Notes: generated by a model from the letters alone, not told the origin. A stretch of 64,000 nucleotides of DNA from Pirellulaceae bacterium (GCA_028280445.1 JANQLU010000060.1:62001-126000); one strand, 5' to 3'. Shown: positions 18,749 through 28,105, counted from the first letter of the stretch. Numbers and translations: made by a program.

Positions 18749-18918
18749 AATTTCGGGTGCCACTGGCTCCGCCAGTGATTTGCACATTGTCCCACCGTTT
18801 TTCGTTCAATTGAATTACCTAACAACCAATATCCAGCCACATCAACCAATATCCAGCCACATCAACCACTATCCAGCCACATCACTGGCGGAGCCGAGGC
18901 ACAAGTGGCACCCGAAAT
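18749..18918. repeat. Family F repeat, copy 2, with internal 20-base tandem array
   Basis: Outer inverted arms AATTTCGGGTGCC and GGCACCCGAAATT enclose inner arms built on CACTGGCTCCGCCAGTG. Inside, three consecutive 20-base units (CAACCAATATCCAGCCACAT and variants) lie at 18823-18882. The right outer arm touches the stop codon of the HEAT-repeat gene. Confidence 0.85.
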
Positions 18919-20253
18919 TTAGACCTCGTCACGGATATCCTGTTTGGCATAGCGAATCTCGCGCAAGACGTCGGTTGCTGAAAACAGAAAATCGTGCTCA
19001 TTATAATCCAGCGCTTCAACCAAATGCTCTTCGGCATTGTCGCACAACTCGTCCAATGTATTAATCAGGTTTTCAATCAGTCCGTCATCCCCGCGTGCCA
19101 TGTAATAAGTCAAAGCTTTAGTGATTTGCGGGATGACAATCGAACTAAACGCCTGAGAATTTACCAGTGCTGAAACCGCAGCATAAGCCAGATTTCTATC
19201 ACTATTTCTCACATAACGGCAGAGGGTTGCAACGATTTGCGAATCCAAATTCATTTTTGACAGCGAGAAAGCGGCATTGGTTTTTATTTCCTGGTCGCGA
19301 TCTTCGAGCAGCTTCACAAGCACTTTTGAAACTCGTTCTGGAATCGGCTCATGAGTGTGTTGGACAAAATGTAAAATGGCACCTGACGCGGCAACTCGGA
19401 CATCAATACTTTTGTCGGTCAGCGCGTCGACTACCGAGTCAATAGACACTTCACCGACCGGCAACCTCGTATAGACCCAATCCAGTGCAATGATTCGATC
19501 AACCGTACGAGGGCTGCGCATCAACTCGCCAAACCGCATCGCATGAGGTTGCGTTTTTCGCTGGTTGATGGTGGCAGGACCAAAAAACGGTTCGGTCGTG
19601 CGCAAATAACGAAGCATCCGGAGCATGGCATTGGCGGCTTCGGACTTGAGTTCATTTTTCCAACTCGGTGCCGACTGTCGCGATTGACCTTTGGCATACT
19701 CCACCAAAGCAATCGCCGAACCGACACAGTCGGCTGGCAAAGCAACCAGGCTCCCATCTGAATAACTCGCTCGGTTTGCCAAAATAATTCCAAGTCCGCG
19801 GAGGATCGCCAACAATTCAATCAACGATTCCTGATTACCAAGTGTCCAAGCAAATTTTTGATTCGATCTGGCAATACTGAGCATGGCAATTCGTTTGATG
19901 ACATCGACGACAGGATCTGTTTGGCTGATCGGAATTTTGGTCAATTCGCCAATCGATCCATCCCGCAGTTCGTCCGAAAGATCGTCGATATCAAATTGGA
20001 TCGCCCCGTTGACCGTTTGGTTGATGAGAAACTGACCTGGATTTTCGTTAAATCGAAGGGCGACAAAATTAGATACTTGGGTGATTTCGTAAACTGTCGG
20101 TGGCCACGAAACTTGAATCGCCGGTTCGTCAGGCAAAACGACCGGATAATTCAAAATTTGTTTGTCGAAATTTTCAATGAGCCACTGCAAGGCAAATTCG
20201 AGCCATGCAACAAATAAATCATCTTGTGGCGTTTTGTTCCGTTTAAAAATCAA
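18919..20253 (-). CDS. HEAT-repeat protein of unknown function
   Basis: 444 residues. It starts at a TTG (20251-20253) with AGG six bases upstream; no ATG is available near. The first 200 residues are predicted helical without a family I recognise. From about 230 on, repeating units such as DRIIALDWVYTRLP, DKSIDVRVAASGAILHF and DRDQEIKTNAAFSLSKM show HEAT/armadillo-like helical pairs, used for protein contacts. There are no membrane segments. It follows truB by 29 bases and belongs to the same unit as the small coiled-coil gene. The function is unknown. Confidence 0.75.
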   Translation of the reverse strand: MIFKRNKTPQDDLFVAWLEFALQWLIENFDKQILNYPVVLPDEPAIQVSWPPTVYEITQVSNFVALRFNENPGQFLINQTVNGAIQFDIDDLSDELRDGSIGELTKIPISQTDPVVDVIKRIAMLSIARSNQKFAWTLGNQESLIELLAILRGLGIILANRASYSDGSLVALPADCVGSAIALVEYAKGQSRQSAPSWKNELKSEAANAMLRMLRYLRTTEPFFGPATINQRKTQPHAMRFGELMRSPRTVDRIIALDWVYTRLPVGEVSIDSVVDALTDKSIDVRVAASGAILHFVQHTHEPIPERVSKVLVKLLEDRDQEIKTNAAFSLSKMNLDSQIVATLCRYVRNSDRNLAYAAVSALVNSQAFSSIVIPQITKALTYYMARGDDGLIENLINTLDELCDNAEEHLVEALDYNEHDFLFSATDVLREIRYAKQDIRDEV

Positions 20254-20282
20254 TTCGAACCTGGTGAGAAAACAACGATGTT

Positions 20283-21197
20283 TTAATCCTTGGTCGATTC
20301 ACATCCATGATAGCCTGAAAAATTAATGGCTGGGCGGTAGCTGCCATCTGACGACCTTTCGAAAACAGCAATCAACCGGTCTTGAGAATCGAATCCGACC
20401 AATTGTTTCGCATCTGGCATATCTGGCAAGTCGAGTTTTGTTCCGTTAAAAACCGCTTTGACCTGAGATGCGGATAACTGAAAATTTGGGATGTCGCTCA
20501 AAACGCGCTCCGGAGGTGAAAGACCATCCTGGATTCGTTCAAACAAGTCTGTCTCATTTCCGAGATCGATGGACTCTGACAACGGAAAAGGACCGATCGA
20601 TTCCCGGGTCAAAGAAATCATCACGGCGTCACTATTGACGCTTCTGGCGATATCGCGTCCCAACGATCGAATGTATGTTCCGCTACCACATTGAATCCGG
20701 ATCGAAAAAACAGGGTACTCCAGCTCAATCAAATCGATTTGAAAGATTTCAACGATCTTGGGTTTTGGCTCAACCGCCTTGCCTTGTCGTGCAAGCACAT
20801 AACCGCGTTTGCCATTGAATTTGTTCGCAGAAAAAACGGGCGGGACCTGTTCGATACGCCCTACAAATTGATCCAATGCTGAAATCAGTTGAACGCGGTT
20901 GATCACGGGCGCCTGGGCCAGCGGTTGCATTTCACTTTCGAGATCCAATGTTTCGCTGGTGACACCCAAGCGAAATGTTCCCAAGTAAGTTTTTGTTTGC
21001 TGTTGTACAAAATGGATCAAACGCGTTGCCGGCCCCACGGCAATGACCAAAACTCCCGTGGCGAGGGGATCGAGCGTACCAGCATGGCCGAGCTTGAGCT
21101 TACGGCCCATCGCACGACGAATCGACGTCGACACGACATCAACTGCTTCGCGCGAAGTTTGTCCGAGAATTTTATTGACGTTGAGGAACCCGAACAC
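20283..21197 (-). CDS. truB: tRNA pseudouridine(55) synthase
   Basis: 304 residues. The motif GHAGTLDPLATGVL (37-50) contains the catalytic Asp43, and RCGSGTYIRSLGRDI-type residues follow in the middle (SGTYIRSLGRDIA). TruB makes pseudouridine 55 in the T loop of elongator tRNAs. The start is a GTG (21195-21197), because a stop codon lies eight codons upstream and no other start is available; it gives the family-typical FGFLNVNK. The usual KPxGxTS after NVNK reads KILGQTS, so the proline-glycine pair is changed. It is the middle gene of a three-gene unit. Confidence 0.95.
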   Translation of the reverse strand: MFGFLNVNKILGQTSREAVDVVSTSIRRAMGRKLKLGHAGTLDPLATGVLVIAVGPATRLIHFVQQQTKTYLGTFRLGVTSETLDLESEMQPLAQAPVINRVQLISALDQFVGRIEQVPPVFSANKFNGKRGYVLARQGKAVEPKPKIVEIFQIDLIELEYPVFSIRIQCGSGTYIRSLGRDIARSVNSDAVMISLTRESIGPFPLSESIDLGNETDLFERIQDGLSPPERVLSDIPNFQLSASQVKAVFNGTKLDLPDMPDAKQLVGFDSQDRLIAVFERSSDGSYRPAINFSGYHGCESTKD

Positions 21198-21218
21198 CGT
21201 GAATCCAACAAACCTTGG

Positions 21219-21389
21219 TTAACTGTTTTTTAGTTTTTCGATTTCGGCTTTAATATCGGCCAGTTCTTTTTCCAGTTTTTCGACTTCGTCGGGCTCATCG
21301 GTTTGTTGTTTTGCTCCGGCGATTTGCTGTTGAAGATTTTGCGATTTCTTCCGCAAAACCTCGAGTTTCTTTTTGGCTTTTTTATCCAT
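21219..21389 (-). CDS. Small coiled-coil protein upstream of truB
   Basis: A 56-residue gene beginning MDKKAKKKLEVLRKK and ending EIEKLKNS. Charged residues and leucine/isoleucine alternate in heptads through most of its length, predicting one long coiled coil with a DEPDE break in the middle. There is no signal peptide. Its stop is 21 bases before the truB GTG, so it is probably the first gene of the unit. The codon pattern and spacing argue for a real gene, although no strong ribosome-binding site is visible (GTGAAAAAATAGC precedes the ATG). Function unknown; a ribosome- or RNA-associated role would fit the context (inference). Confidence 0.7.
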   Translation of the reverse strand: MDKKAKKKLEVLRKKSQNLQQQIAGAKQQTDEPDEVEKLEKELADIKAEIEKLKNS

Positions 21390-21484
21390 GCTATTTTTTC
21401 ACGGTTTGTTTGGTCGTTGCATTTTTTACGTGAGTTCATTTTCCGGTTTAACAGCGCATCGTGCAACGGTTGAATCAAGGCCAA

Positions 21485-21774
21485 GTAGGGCCGGTTCCCA
21501 CCGGCCAATCCAACTAATACTCGAACCTTACACGCATGATGCGCCAGCGAGTGGTTTTGCGCGGTCAAACCACTCGTGAATATATGTGAGCGGCAAGGCG
21601 CTAGCCGCCGGTAAACCCTCGAATACCGGCGGCTAGCGCCTTGCCGCTCAGTTCAAATTCGCAGCTTTCCGGTTTATTCAACGCTGCCTAGCGCTTCGTG
21701 CTCGTACGACCCACAGAATGAAGGCCGGTTCCCACCGGCCAATCCGCCAATCGGCCGGTGGGAACCGGCCCTAC
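21485..21774. repeat. Repeat mosaic: A, D split by C, then a paired A
   Basis: In order: family A (21485-21509); the left part of family D (about 21531-21576, CAGCGAGTGGTTTTGCGCGG); family C (21586-21688) with inverted arms built on GGCAAGGCGCTAGCCGCCGG plus a tail TCAAATTCGCAGCTTTCC; the right part of D (21689-21708, GCGCTTCGTGCTCGTACG); and two inverted A copies (21721-21774). D is continuous at 4208-4264, so C appears to have entered D here. Confidence 0.85.
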
Positions 21775-21780
21775 CCAATT

Positions 21781-21809
21781 AAAAAAGGCGAGGTTGAAAT
21801 AACCTCGCC
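21781..21809 (-). terminator. Intrinsic terminator of the secreted-protein gene
   Basis: Read on the minus strand, GGCGAGGTT, loop ATTTC, AACCTCGCC and six T residues. It lies 34 bases after the stop of the gene at 21843-22499 and closes the Tad-associated unit. Confidence 0.88.
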
Positions 21810-21842
21810 TGAAGCTTTGATATTTTTTGCAACGGACTGCGA

Positions 21843-22499
21843 CTAGTTGCCACTCCCGCCTGCGCCCGCACCACCACCGGAAACGGCGGTGATGGCTGGT
21901 GTTGGCAATGAGCTCAAGAATCGAGCGTTGTTTTGATGAACTTCGTCACCCGCTTGGCCGTAGTGGCGATTGATGGTTTTAGCAATCGTTGGTTGTGGCA
22001 AATGTCCCCACCATTCTTTGATAGCCGAAGTGACTTCGCTGATACGGGTTTGAGTTGTCGTTGGGTTTCCCGTGTCAAAAACCAAAACCTGACGTCGTTC
22101 GACTGGCAGATTGGCCATGATGCCGGCAAGTTTTTGTTTTCCTGCACTGTTCAATTCGTTGTCATCGTCAAAATGTGCGTCAGAAAACGTGCACTGCAAT
22201 TCGTAACCGCGTTGATACATCGGGTAAAACGTTGCTGCGAAAGCTTGGCGATCATGGCATTGAAACGGCTTTGGCCATGCCAGATTTCGTTGGCGGACGA
22301 CTTCTGCGTGCTCGCAAAAAGCGTGGAAATTGCGACGGTGCTCCTGCAATCGTTGTTCCAGTGTTTTACCGTTGGACCAACCAAAACCAGTGTGCGTTGT
22401 CGTATTGCATCCGTTGGCACATCCTTGGCCATAAGCGTTGCCTGCTGCTGCAACGGCGACGATTGCCGCGGCAATCAAAACTGTTTTAATCCTATCCAT
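21843..22499 (-). CDS. Secreted protein downstream of tadC, unknown function
   Basis: 218 residues with a clear signal peptide (hydrophobic 8-20, cleavage after AYGQ). The mature start has two cysteines (GCANGCNTT). The centre is charged and the segment NELNSAGKQKLAGIMANLP followed by VERRQVLVFD recalls the OmpA-like periplasmic fold, but the peptidoglycan-binding residues are not clear. It ends in a Gly/Ala-rich tail (GGGAGAGGSGN). It lies 197 bases downstream of tadC on the same strand, ahead of a terminator, so it may be part of the pilus unit or have its own promoter. Not recognised as a named family. Confidence 0.7.
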   Translation of the reverse strand: MDRIKTVLIAAAIVAVAAAGNAYGQGCANGCNTTTHTGFGWSNGKTLEQRLQEHRRNFHAFCEHAEVVRQRNLAWPKPFQCHDRQAFAATFYPMYQRGYELQCTFSDAHFDDDNELNSAGKQKLAGIMANLPVERRQVLVFDTGNPTTTQTRISEVTSAIKEWWGHLPQPTIAKTINRHYGQAGDEVHQNNARFLSSLPTPAITAVSGGGAGAGGSGN

Positions 22500-22696
22500 G
22501 GATTTAACTCCAATAATCCTTCAACTTTACCAAACCCGATCTTCAACGCCGAAGTATCTTTAGAGAGTGTCGCTTCGTGCAATCAATGCGCCTGGAAGCT
22601 CGACACAGGTTCAGGGTCATTGGGTTTATCGGTATCCCCTGGTAGTGGAGAACGCAACTTTTTAAATCGTTTTGACGATAAACCCGGTTCCGACTG

Positions 22697-23656
22697 TTAT
22701 CTTTGCATGGCTGGAAGCATTTCATTAATCATCGTGATCGCAGCGGGACCAACGAGTACAACGAAAATTCCGGGAAAAATGAAAATAACGAGTGGGAAGA
22801 TCAGTTTAACCGCTGTTTTTGCGGCTTTTTCCTCGGCAATTTGTCGCCGACGGACACGCATCGAATCGCTTTGAACCCGCAGCGCTTTGGCAATACTGGA
22901 CCCAAACTTGTCAGCCTGGATGATAATCGACGCCAGTGCCTTCAGATCGTCGACCCCACAGCGCGAACCCAATTCGTTCAGGACTTCCTCGCGGCCACGT
23001 CCCATCTGCAACTGCTGGTTACTTTGTTTAAATTCGCCAGCCAACACAGGGTTGGTCTCGGACATCTCTTCAGAAACTTTACGCATCGCCTGGTCTAGAC
23101 CCAGTCCCGCTTCGACACACACGACCATCAAGTCCAATGCATCGGGCAGGCCGAGAAAGATTTTTTGGCGCCGTGATTTGCCGATAAACATCAGAATCAT
23201 ATCGGGAACAAAGAAACCGAGGAGCACAACCATCCCCGCTTTCATCAACGTTCCCATTGAAAACCCGCCCAGCACCAGTGCGACACCGCCGCCCATAAAC
23301 AGGCCGATGACGCAACAAACGGTTTTCAATGCCAAATAGATTTTCACAGCGTTTTCACCACGGAATCCCGCCGTGGTCAAACGCTCGTTCAACATCCCCG
23401 CTTCTTTTTCGTTTTTAGGCTGAAACGGTTTCGAAAGCGTCGGACTGGCTTTTTCCAGGATTTTGGCGATTCCGTCTTTGGACAGCGAATTACCATCACG
23501 AGATTTCTCACCAGGATTTTTCAAACGGTCCAAAAGTTCGTCGGTTCGCGTTCGCTTGTTGAAAAACGTGTCAAACACGACATAAGCACCAATGGCAAAT
23601 GCAATAAACAATGCGATCGGAAGGATGGACACGAAATCGAGTGCTGCAATTAACAT
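22697..23656 (-). CDS. tadC: Tad pilus inner-membrane protein TadC (GspF family)
   Basis: 319 residues with hydrophobic segments near 10-25, 110-150 and 290-312. The central domain carries the GspF signature LPDALDLMVVCVEAGLGLDQA followed by an EEMSETNP-type helix, as in TadC and TadB. The protein anchors the assembly ATPase in the inner membrane and helps extend Flp-type pili. It follows tadB by 61 bases. The start ATG has moderate upstream AGG. No pilin gene is seen next to it. Confidence 0.9.
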   Translation of the reverse strand: MLIAALDFVSILPIALFIAFAIGAYVVFDTFFNKRTRTDELLDRLKNPGEKSRDGNSLSKDGIAKILEKASPTLSKPFQPKNEKEAGMLNERLTTAGFRGENAVKIYLALKTVCCVIGLFMGGGVALVLGGFSMGTLMKAGMVVLLGFFVPDMILMFIGKSRRQKIFLGLPDALDLMVVCVEAGLGLDQAMRKVSEEMSETNPVLAGEFKQSNQQLQMGRGREEVLNELGSRCGVDDLKALASIIIQADKFGSSIAKALRVQSDSMRVRRRQIAEEKAAKTAVKLIFPLVIFIFPGIFVVLVGPAAITMINEMLPAMQR

Positions 23657-23717
23657 GTTTCTTTACCTGGCGAACAAATGTTGTTTTTTGAGTTTATGGA
23701 GTGGTTGCTGATTGAAA

Positions 23718-24674
23718 CTAAACCTTGATCGTAATAATTTTCTTGATCGCGATCGCACCGAGGACTTGCATGATGATTCCGCCGATCAACATTTTGATGC
23801 CGATGGGATCCTCAAACAGCAACATGACGTAGTCGTAGTTCAATTTGAGCATCACCAGGAACAGCGCCGGTGGCAGAGCCAACAGAACAATACCCGACAA
23901 CCGGCCTTCGCCTGTGAGCGCCTGGATTTGTCCCCATATCTGGAATCGTTCGCGAATCAGTTTTCCGATTTTGTCGAGGATCTCGGCAAGGTCACCACCA
24001 GTTTGACGTTGGAGTAATACGGCAGTGACGAAAAATTTGAGGTCCAGGTTGGGGACGCGATCGGTCATTTCTTTGAGCGCGTCTTCCAGAGGAATCCCCA
24101 AATTTTGTTGTTCGTAGCATCGTCCAAACTCGGGTCCGAGTGGTTCGCTCATTTGTTGGGCTACCAATTGAATACCAGCTGGCAAACTGTGACCGGCCCG
24201 CAACGCTCGCGAGATCAATTCCAAAGCTTCTGGCAACGAAGCGCCAAATTTACGAAGTCGACTGCGGCGTTTCCACCAAACGGCCATGATCGGCAACGTG
24301 GCCAAACCGACGGCGATCATCGGTGCAAATACCTTGATCGGCAACACCACCATGGAAATTAAAAAACCGGCGCCGGCCAAGCCTCCAGTGATTCCCAGGA
24401 ATTTGGGGACGTTTAAATTCATCCCCGACTGTTCGATATATCTTCCGAGATTGAAATAGCGACTGATGAACTCTTCGATTTTTGTCGGCGCGTCATCCAG
24501 TGGACTGAGCAATACCTCGGCCGCCGATTTTGACGCCGTCCGTTTTTTGTTCTGAATAAATTCTGTTAAACGATTTTCGTTCGGGTTGTCGTTGGAGCGC
24601 AGAAATACGGCGACGCCACCAATCAGTGTCGCTACACAAACAAATACGCTTGCCAGAATAAGTAATTGAACCAT
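23718..24674 (-). CDS. tadB: Tad pilus inner-membrane protein TadB (GspF family)
   Basis: 318 residues. A first membrane helix lies at 3-24, a pair of helices at about 95-130, the GspF-like cytosolic domain at 140-260 (SLPEALELISRALRAGHSLP, then a conserved REGGD-like LLQRQTGGDLAEILD) and a C-terminal pair of helices. It partners TadC around the ATPase. It starts 42 bases downstream of the cpaF stop. Together cpaF-tadB-tadC have the standard gene order of Tad loci. Confidence 0.92.
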   Translation of the reverse strand: MVQLLILASVFVCVATLIGGVAVFLRSNDNPNENRLTEFIQNKKRTASKSAAEVLLSPLDDAPTKIEEFISRYFNLGRYIEQSGMNLNVPKFLGITGGLAGAGFLISMVVLPIKVFAPMIAVGLATLPIMAVWWKRRSRLRKFGASLPEALELISRALRAGHSLPAGIQLVAQQMSEPLGPEFGRCYEQQNLGIPLEDALKEMTDRVPNLDLKFFVTAVLLQRQTGGDLAEILDKIGKLIRERFQIWGQIQALTGEGRLSGIVLLALPPALFLVMLKLNYDYVMLLFEDPIGIKMLIGGIIMQVLGAIAIKKIITIKV

Positions 24675-24716
24675 TGATCTGTTCTCTAATTGAGGCTTTG
24701 TTTTTTCTCGATTTTG

Positions 24717-26024
24717 TTAGTCAACCAGCATCACACGTTCTTGGAATACACTAGCCGGAAGTCGGACACCCGCTTGTTCGAGGCGATCCATACATTTCGG
24801 TCGGATCCCAGTGCAGACAAATCGGCCGGCCGCGCGACCGTTTTCGTCAATGCCGTCCTGGATGTATCGAAACACGTCTTGCATCACAATCGTGTCGTTT
24901 TCCATGCCACAGATTTCGGTAATGTGCGTCACTTTACGCGGACCACCTTGCAATCGGTTGGCTTGAACCACCAAATCAACGGCACTGGCGATTTGAGTTC
25001 GCATGGCTTTGACGGGCATTTCGAATCCCGCCATCATGATCATGGTTTCAATCCGTGCGATACAGTCGCGAGGCGTGTTCGCGTGAGTGGTCGTCAATGA
25101 CCCTTCGTGACCCGTATTCATCGCTTGCAACATGTCCAGCGCTTCGGCACCACGACACTCGCCGATGATGATTCGTTCAGGACGCATCCGCAAACAGTTT
25201 TTAACCAGGTCCGTAGCACTGACCGCCCCTTTGCCTTCGATATTCGGCGGCCGTGTCTCCAAACGAACCACGTGTTCCTGTTGCAATTGGAGTTCGGCGG
25301 CGTCTTCGATCGTAATGATACGATCCGAGTTGGGAATGAAACTTGACAGCGTATTGAGCAGCGTTGTTTTACCGGAGCCCGTACCGCCAGAAATAATAAT
25401 GTTCAATCGCGCTTTCATGGCTCCTTCGAGCAACATCACCATTTCAGGTGTGAAAGCTTTGTAGTTCAAAAGGTCTTCGAGTTTGAGCGGATTCGAACCG
25501 AAACGCCGAATCGACATCGCGGCACCGTCGAGCGCCAACGGCGGAATAATCGCGTTGACACGGGAACCATCTTCCAAGCGAGCGTCAACCATCGGACAGG
25601 TTTCGTCGACCCGTCGTCCGACCTTCGAAACGATCCGGTCAATGATTTGCAGCAAGTGAGCATTGTCGCGAAATTCGACCGGCGACCGTTGCATCTTGCC
25701 GCCTTTTTCAACATAGATATCTTTGGGACCATTGATCAAAATATCGCTGATTTTGACGTCTTTGAGCAACACTTCGAGCGGCCCTAACCCAAACGTTTCG
25801 TCGAGAACTTCTTCGACCAGGCGATCGCGCTCGGATCGGTTCAGCATCGTGTTTTCGGTGTCACACAGATGCTCGACGACCATCCGAATTTCACGGCGAA
25901 GTACATCACCTTCCAACTCGCCAACCCGATTTAAATCCAGTTTGCCAATTAACTTGGAATGGATTTGTTGTTTAAGATCGTCGAATTCGGAATTGGAAGA
26001 CTTGGTGGAAGCCAAAGTACTCAT
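24717..26024 (-). CDS. cpaF: Tad pilus assembly ATPase CpaF/TadA
   Basis: 435 residues from the ATG at 26024, which has AGGTG at proper spacing; an upstream TTG would add unrelated residues. Walker A is GGTGSGKT (213-220). The Asp box and Walker B region read [26 protein letters not shown] (split by spacing) and [14 protein letters not shown], followed by the His box TTHANTP. The N-terminal domain with [10 protein letters not shown] is typical of CpaF/TadA. It hexamerises and powers pilin assembly at the inner membrane. It is the first gene of the unit and divergent from the cyclase gene. Confidence 0.95.
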   Translation of the reverse strand: MSTLASTKSSNSEFDDLKQQIHSKLIGKLDLNRVGELEGDVLRREIRMVVEHLCDTENTMLNRSERDRLVEEVLDETFGLGPLEVLLKDVKISDILINGPKDIYVEKGGKMQRSPVEFRDNAHLLQIIDRIVSKVGRRVDETCPMVDARLEDGSRVNAIIPPLALDGAAMSIRRFGSNPLKLEDLLNYKAFTPEMVMLLEGAMKARLNIIISGGTGSGKTTLLNTLSSFIPNSDRIITIEDAAELQLQQEHVVRLETRPPNIEGKGAVSATDLVKNCLRMRPERIIIGECRGAEALDMLQAMNTGHEGSLTTTHANTPRDCIARIETMIMMAGFEMPVKAMRTQIASAVDLVVQANRLQGGPRKVTHITEICGMENDTIVMQDVFRYIQDGIDENGRAAGRFVCTGIRPKCMDRLEQAGVRLPASVFQERVMLVD

Positions 26025-26348
26025 GATCGTCACCTGAGATAGTTTGCCGTCAGATATGATTTCTGTTGGCGCAATAATTGCGCGGGGATCGCCCAATGAG
26101 GCTATTTCCTGAAAAAACATACCTTCTGATTAGAAACGACAACTCAATTGCTACCGTTTACGTAGAGATGTCTCGTTTTCTCAACGAGAACTCCGTCAAA
26201 ACCCGAACAACCCGATCATGCGGCATGATGTTCGGTATCGGCCTGGTGCCGATTTTCCCTATCGCAACGGTGCTGATGTGACCTTTCGATTTCAATTCAG
26301 ATCAATTCTAATTTGTGAACCGATTGAATTTGTTTGAGCGTTGATTTC
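26025..26348. promoter_or_regulatory. Divergent control region between cpaF and the cyclase gene
   Basis: About 320 bases without a gene. It contains a small dyad, TTCTCAACGAGAA (26177-26190 region), and a hairpin ATCGGC, loop CTGGT, GCCGAT followed by four T (26237-26257). I cannot fix promoter boxes with confidence, but both the pilus unit and the signalling gene must start here. Confidence 0.4.
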
Positions 26349-28094
26349 ATGGCTGATCTTGTCGCCCAAGGGCCGAAACCAGAAAACCGTTGGCGTCGCC
26401 GAGTCACCGAGACGCCGACGGATATCGGACGAACGACCAGCGGGTTTGCGACGCCATGGGATCGCCAGATTTCCCGTGTTCACATCACGGTTCAAATGGA
26501 TGGCGATCGGTTACAGGTCGAAAAAAAAGAGGATGCCAAAAACCCGATCCTCTACGGCGGCAAAGAGCTTGTTCGATTTATCCTCTCACCGGGCGAACAT
26601 TTTGTCATTGGACAGACGACGTTCACGTTGTCTAATGAGCGCGCCAAGGCAACATTAGAAACACCGGCACCCGCATCTGAACAAGCTTTCAGCAGCCTCG
26701 ATATCGAAAAAGTTCAGTTTTCCGATTCGGATCGTCGACTGGCTGTTCTCAATCAATTGCCGGACATCATCGCCAGTGCCCCGAGTGAACGCGATTTGTA
26801 TGTCCGTTTGGCCAGCGTTCTCCTGACCGGTATTCGCTCGGCCAACACGGTCGCCATCGTATCGACGGACAATACCGACAAAATTGATGTGTTGCATTGG
26901 GACCGCCGGATGTTTGTCGGCGAAGATTTCCAGCCCAGCGAACGGCTCATCCGTCGGGCAGTCGACAATGATCAAACCATTTTGCATTTTTGGGATCGCA
27001 CGATTTCGCAGATCTCCAAATTGACAATCGCTAACGAAAACCAATGGGCTTTCGTATCACCGCTGGGCGGTCAAGCTTGTCAACATTTGGCGATTTACGT
27101 GCTAGGAAACGAAGCGGACCGGGGTGATTATTCGTCCCACCGAGTGTCGGCCGAGATGCAAAGCGATATCAAGTTTTGTGAATTGGTTGGTAAGATGGTA
27201 GCCAGCCTGCGGGACGTCCAATTGCTAGAACGGAATCAGTCGGCACTGCGAACTTTTTTTTCGCCGATCGTGATGGAAGCGTTTGCCGGGCAATCGTTGT
27301 CGGATTCCCTGGAACCACGCAGTTGTGAAATCTCCGTTCTGTTTTGCGACCTTCGAGGTTTTTCACGAACAAGTGAAGTTTTCGCAGACAACCTGTTGGA
27401 ATTGCTCGACCGCGTCAGCCAGGCGTTGGGAATTACAACACAACGCATTCTGACTGAAAATGGAGTGGTCGGCGATTTTCATGGTGATGCCGTGATGGGT
27501 TTTTGGGGCTGGCCGCTGGAACAATCGGATCGCGTCGCCCGCGCTTGTCGAGCCGCCGTTGAAATCGAACAACAATTCGAGTTGTTGACCCACCAGTCGT
27601 CACATGCACTGGCCGATTTTCGCATCGGGATTGGCATCGCCTCGGGCAAAGCGGTTGCTGGCCGTATCGGTACCAGCGATCAAGTCAAAGTGACCGCGTT
27701 TGGGCCGACCGTCAATTTGGCAGCGCGGCTCGAAGGATTGACCAAACAACTCAAGTTGCCGATTCTGATTGATGGTACAACCGCTCAAGCGATCAATGCT
27801 GATTCGTCATCGGACATTTGCGCTGTTCGCGTGGCCCGGATTCAGCCAGCTGGAATGAACAACACCGTCGACATGTCACAATTGTTGTCGACGCAATCGG
27901 CCATGAAATTCGATGTGGTAATTTATGAACACGCGCTGCAACATTTTATGGACGGGCAATGGGACGAGGCGCGCAAAAAATTATTTGAATTGACGACCGA
28001 AACGGGCCCAGCCAAATTCTTACAAGACTACATGTCAACATTTGACACACCGCCTGCGGGTTTCGATGGGACGATCAAAATCGATCGAAAGTAG
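26349..28094 (+). CDS. FHA-GAF-class III nucleotide cyclase-like signalling protein
   Basis: 581 residues from the ATG at 26349. An N-terminal FHA-like domain (about 15-95) shows IGRTTSG and ISRVH, the phosphothreonine-binding residues. A GAF-like domain spans about 130-295. The cyclase homology domain (about 325-500) has both metal aspartates (Asp334 in CDLRGFS, Asp380 in FHGDAVMGF) and the transition-state NLAAR. The usual purine-binding Lys is Asp376 and the GD before the VNLAAR reads GP, so the substrate is uncertain or the enzyme may be inactive. Being divergent from cpaF suggests a link to pilus control (inference). No membrane segments. Confidence 0.88.
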   Translation: MADLVAQGPKPENRWRRRVTETPTDIGRTTSGFATPWDRQISRVHITVQMDGDRLQVEKKEDAKNPILYGGKELVRFILSPGEHFVIGQTTFTLSNERAKATLETPAPASEQAFSSLDIEKVQFSDSDRRLAVLNQLPDIIASAPSERDLYVRLASVLLTGIRSANTVAIVSTDNTDKIDVLHWDRRMFVGEDFQPSERLIRRAVDNDQTILHFWDRTISQISKLTIANENQWAFVSPLGGQACQHLAIYVLGNEADRGDYSSHRVSAEMQSDIKFCELVGKMVASLRDVQLLERNQSALRTFFSPIVMEAFAGQSLSDSLEPRSCEISVLFCDLRGFSRTSEVFADNLLELLDRVSQALGITTQRILTENGVVGDFHGDAVMGFWGWPLEQSDRVARACRAAVEIEQQFELLTHQSSHALADFRIGIGIASGKAVAGRIGTSDQVKVTAFGPTVNLAARLEGLTKQLKLPILIDGTTAQAINADSSSDICAVRVARIQPAGMNNTVDMSQLLSTQSAMKFDVVIYEHALQHFMDGQWDEARKKLFELTTETGPAKFLQDYMSTFDTPPAGFDGTIKIDRK

Positions 28095-28105
28095 TCGTTT
28101 CCAGA

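Noticed and set aside
18823..18882. Three 20-base units that could suggest a CRISPR array
   Set aside because: The units are directly adjacent without spacers, and no cas gene is present; they are a tandem repeat in a family F element.
21933..22874. Plus-strand open frame of 313 codons
   Set aside because: It crosses the antisense strand of the secreted protein and tadC and has no recognisable family.
26237..26257. Hairpin followed by T residues, terminator-like
   Set aside because: It lies in a divergent promoter region with no gene ending before it, and the stem has only six pairs.
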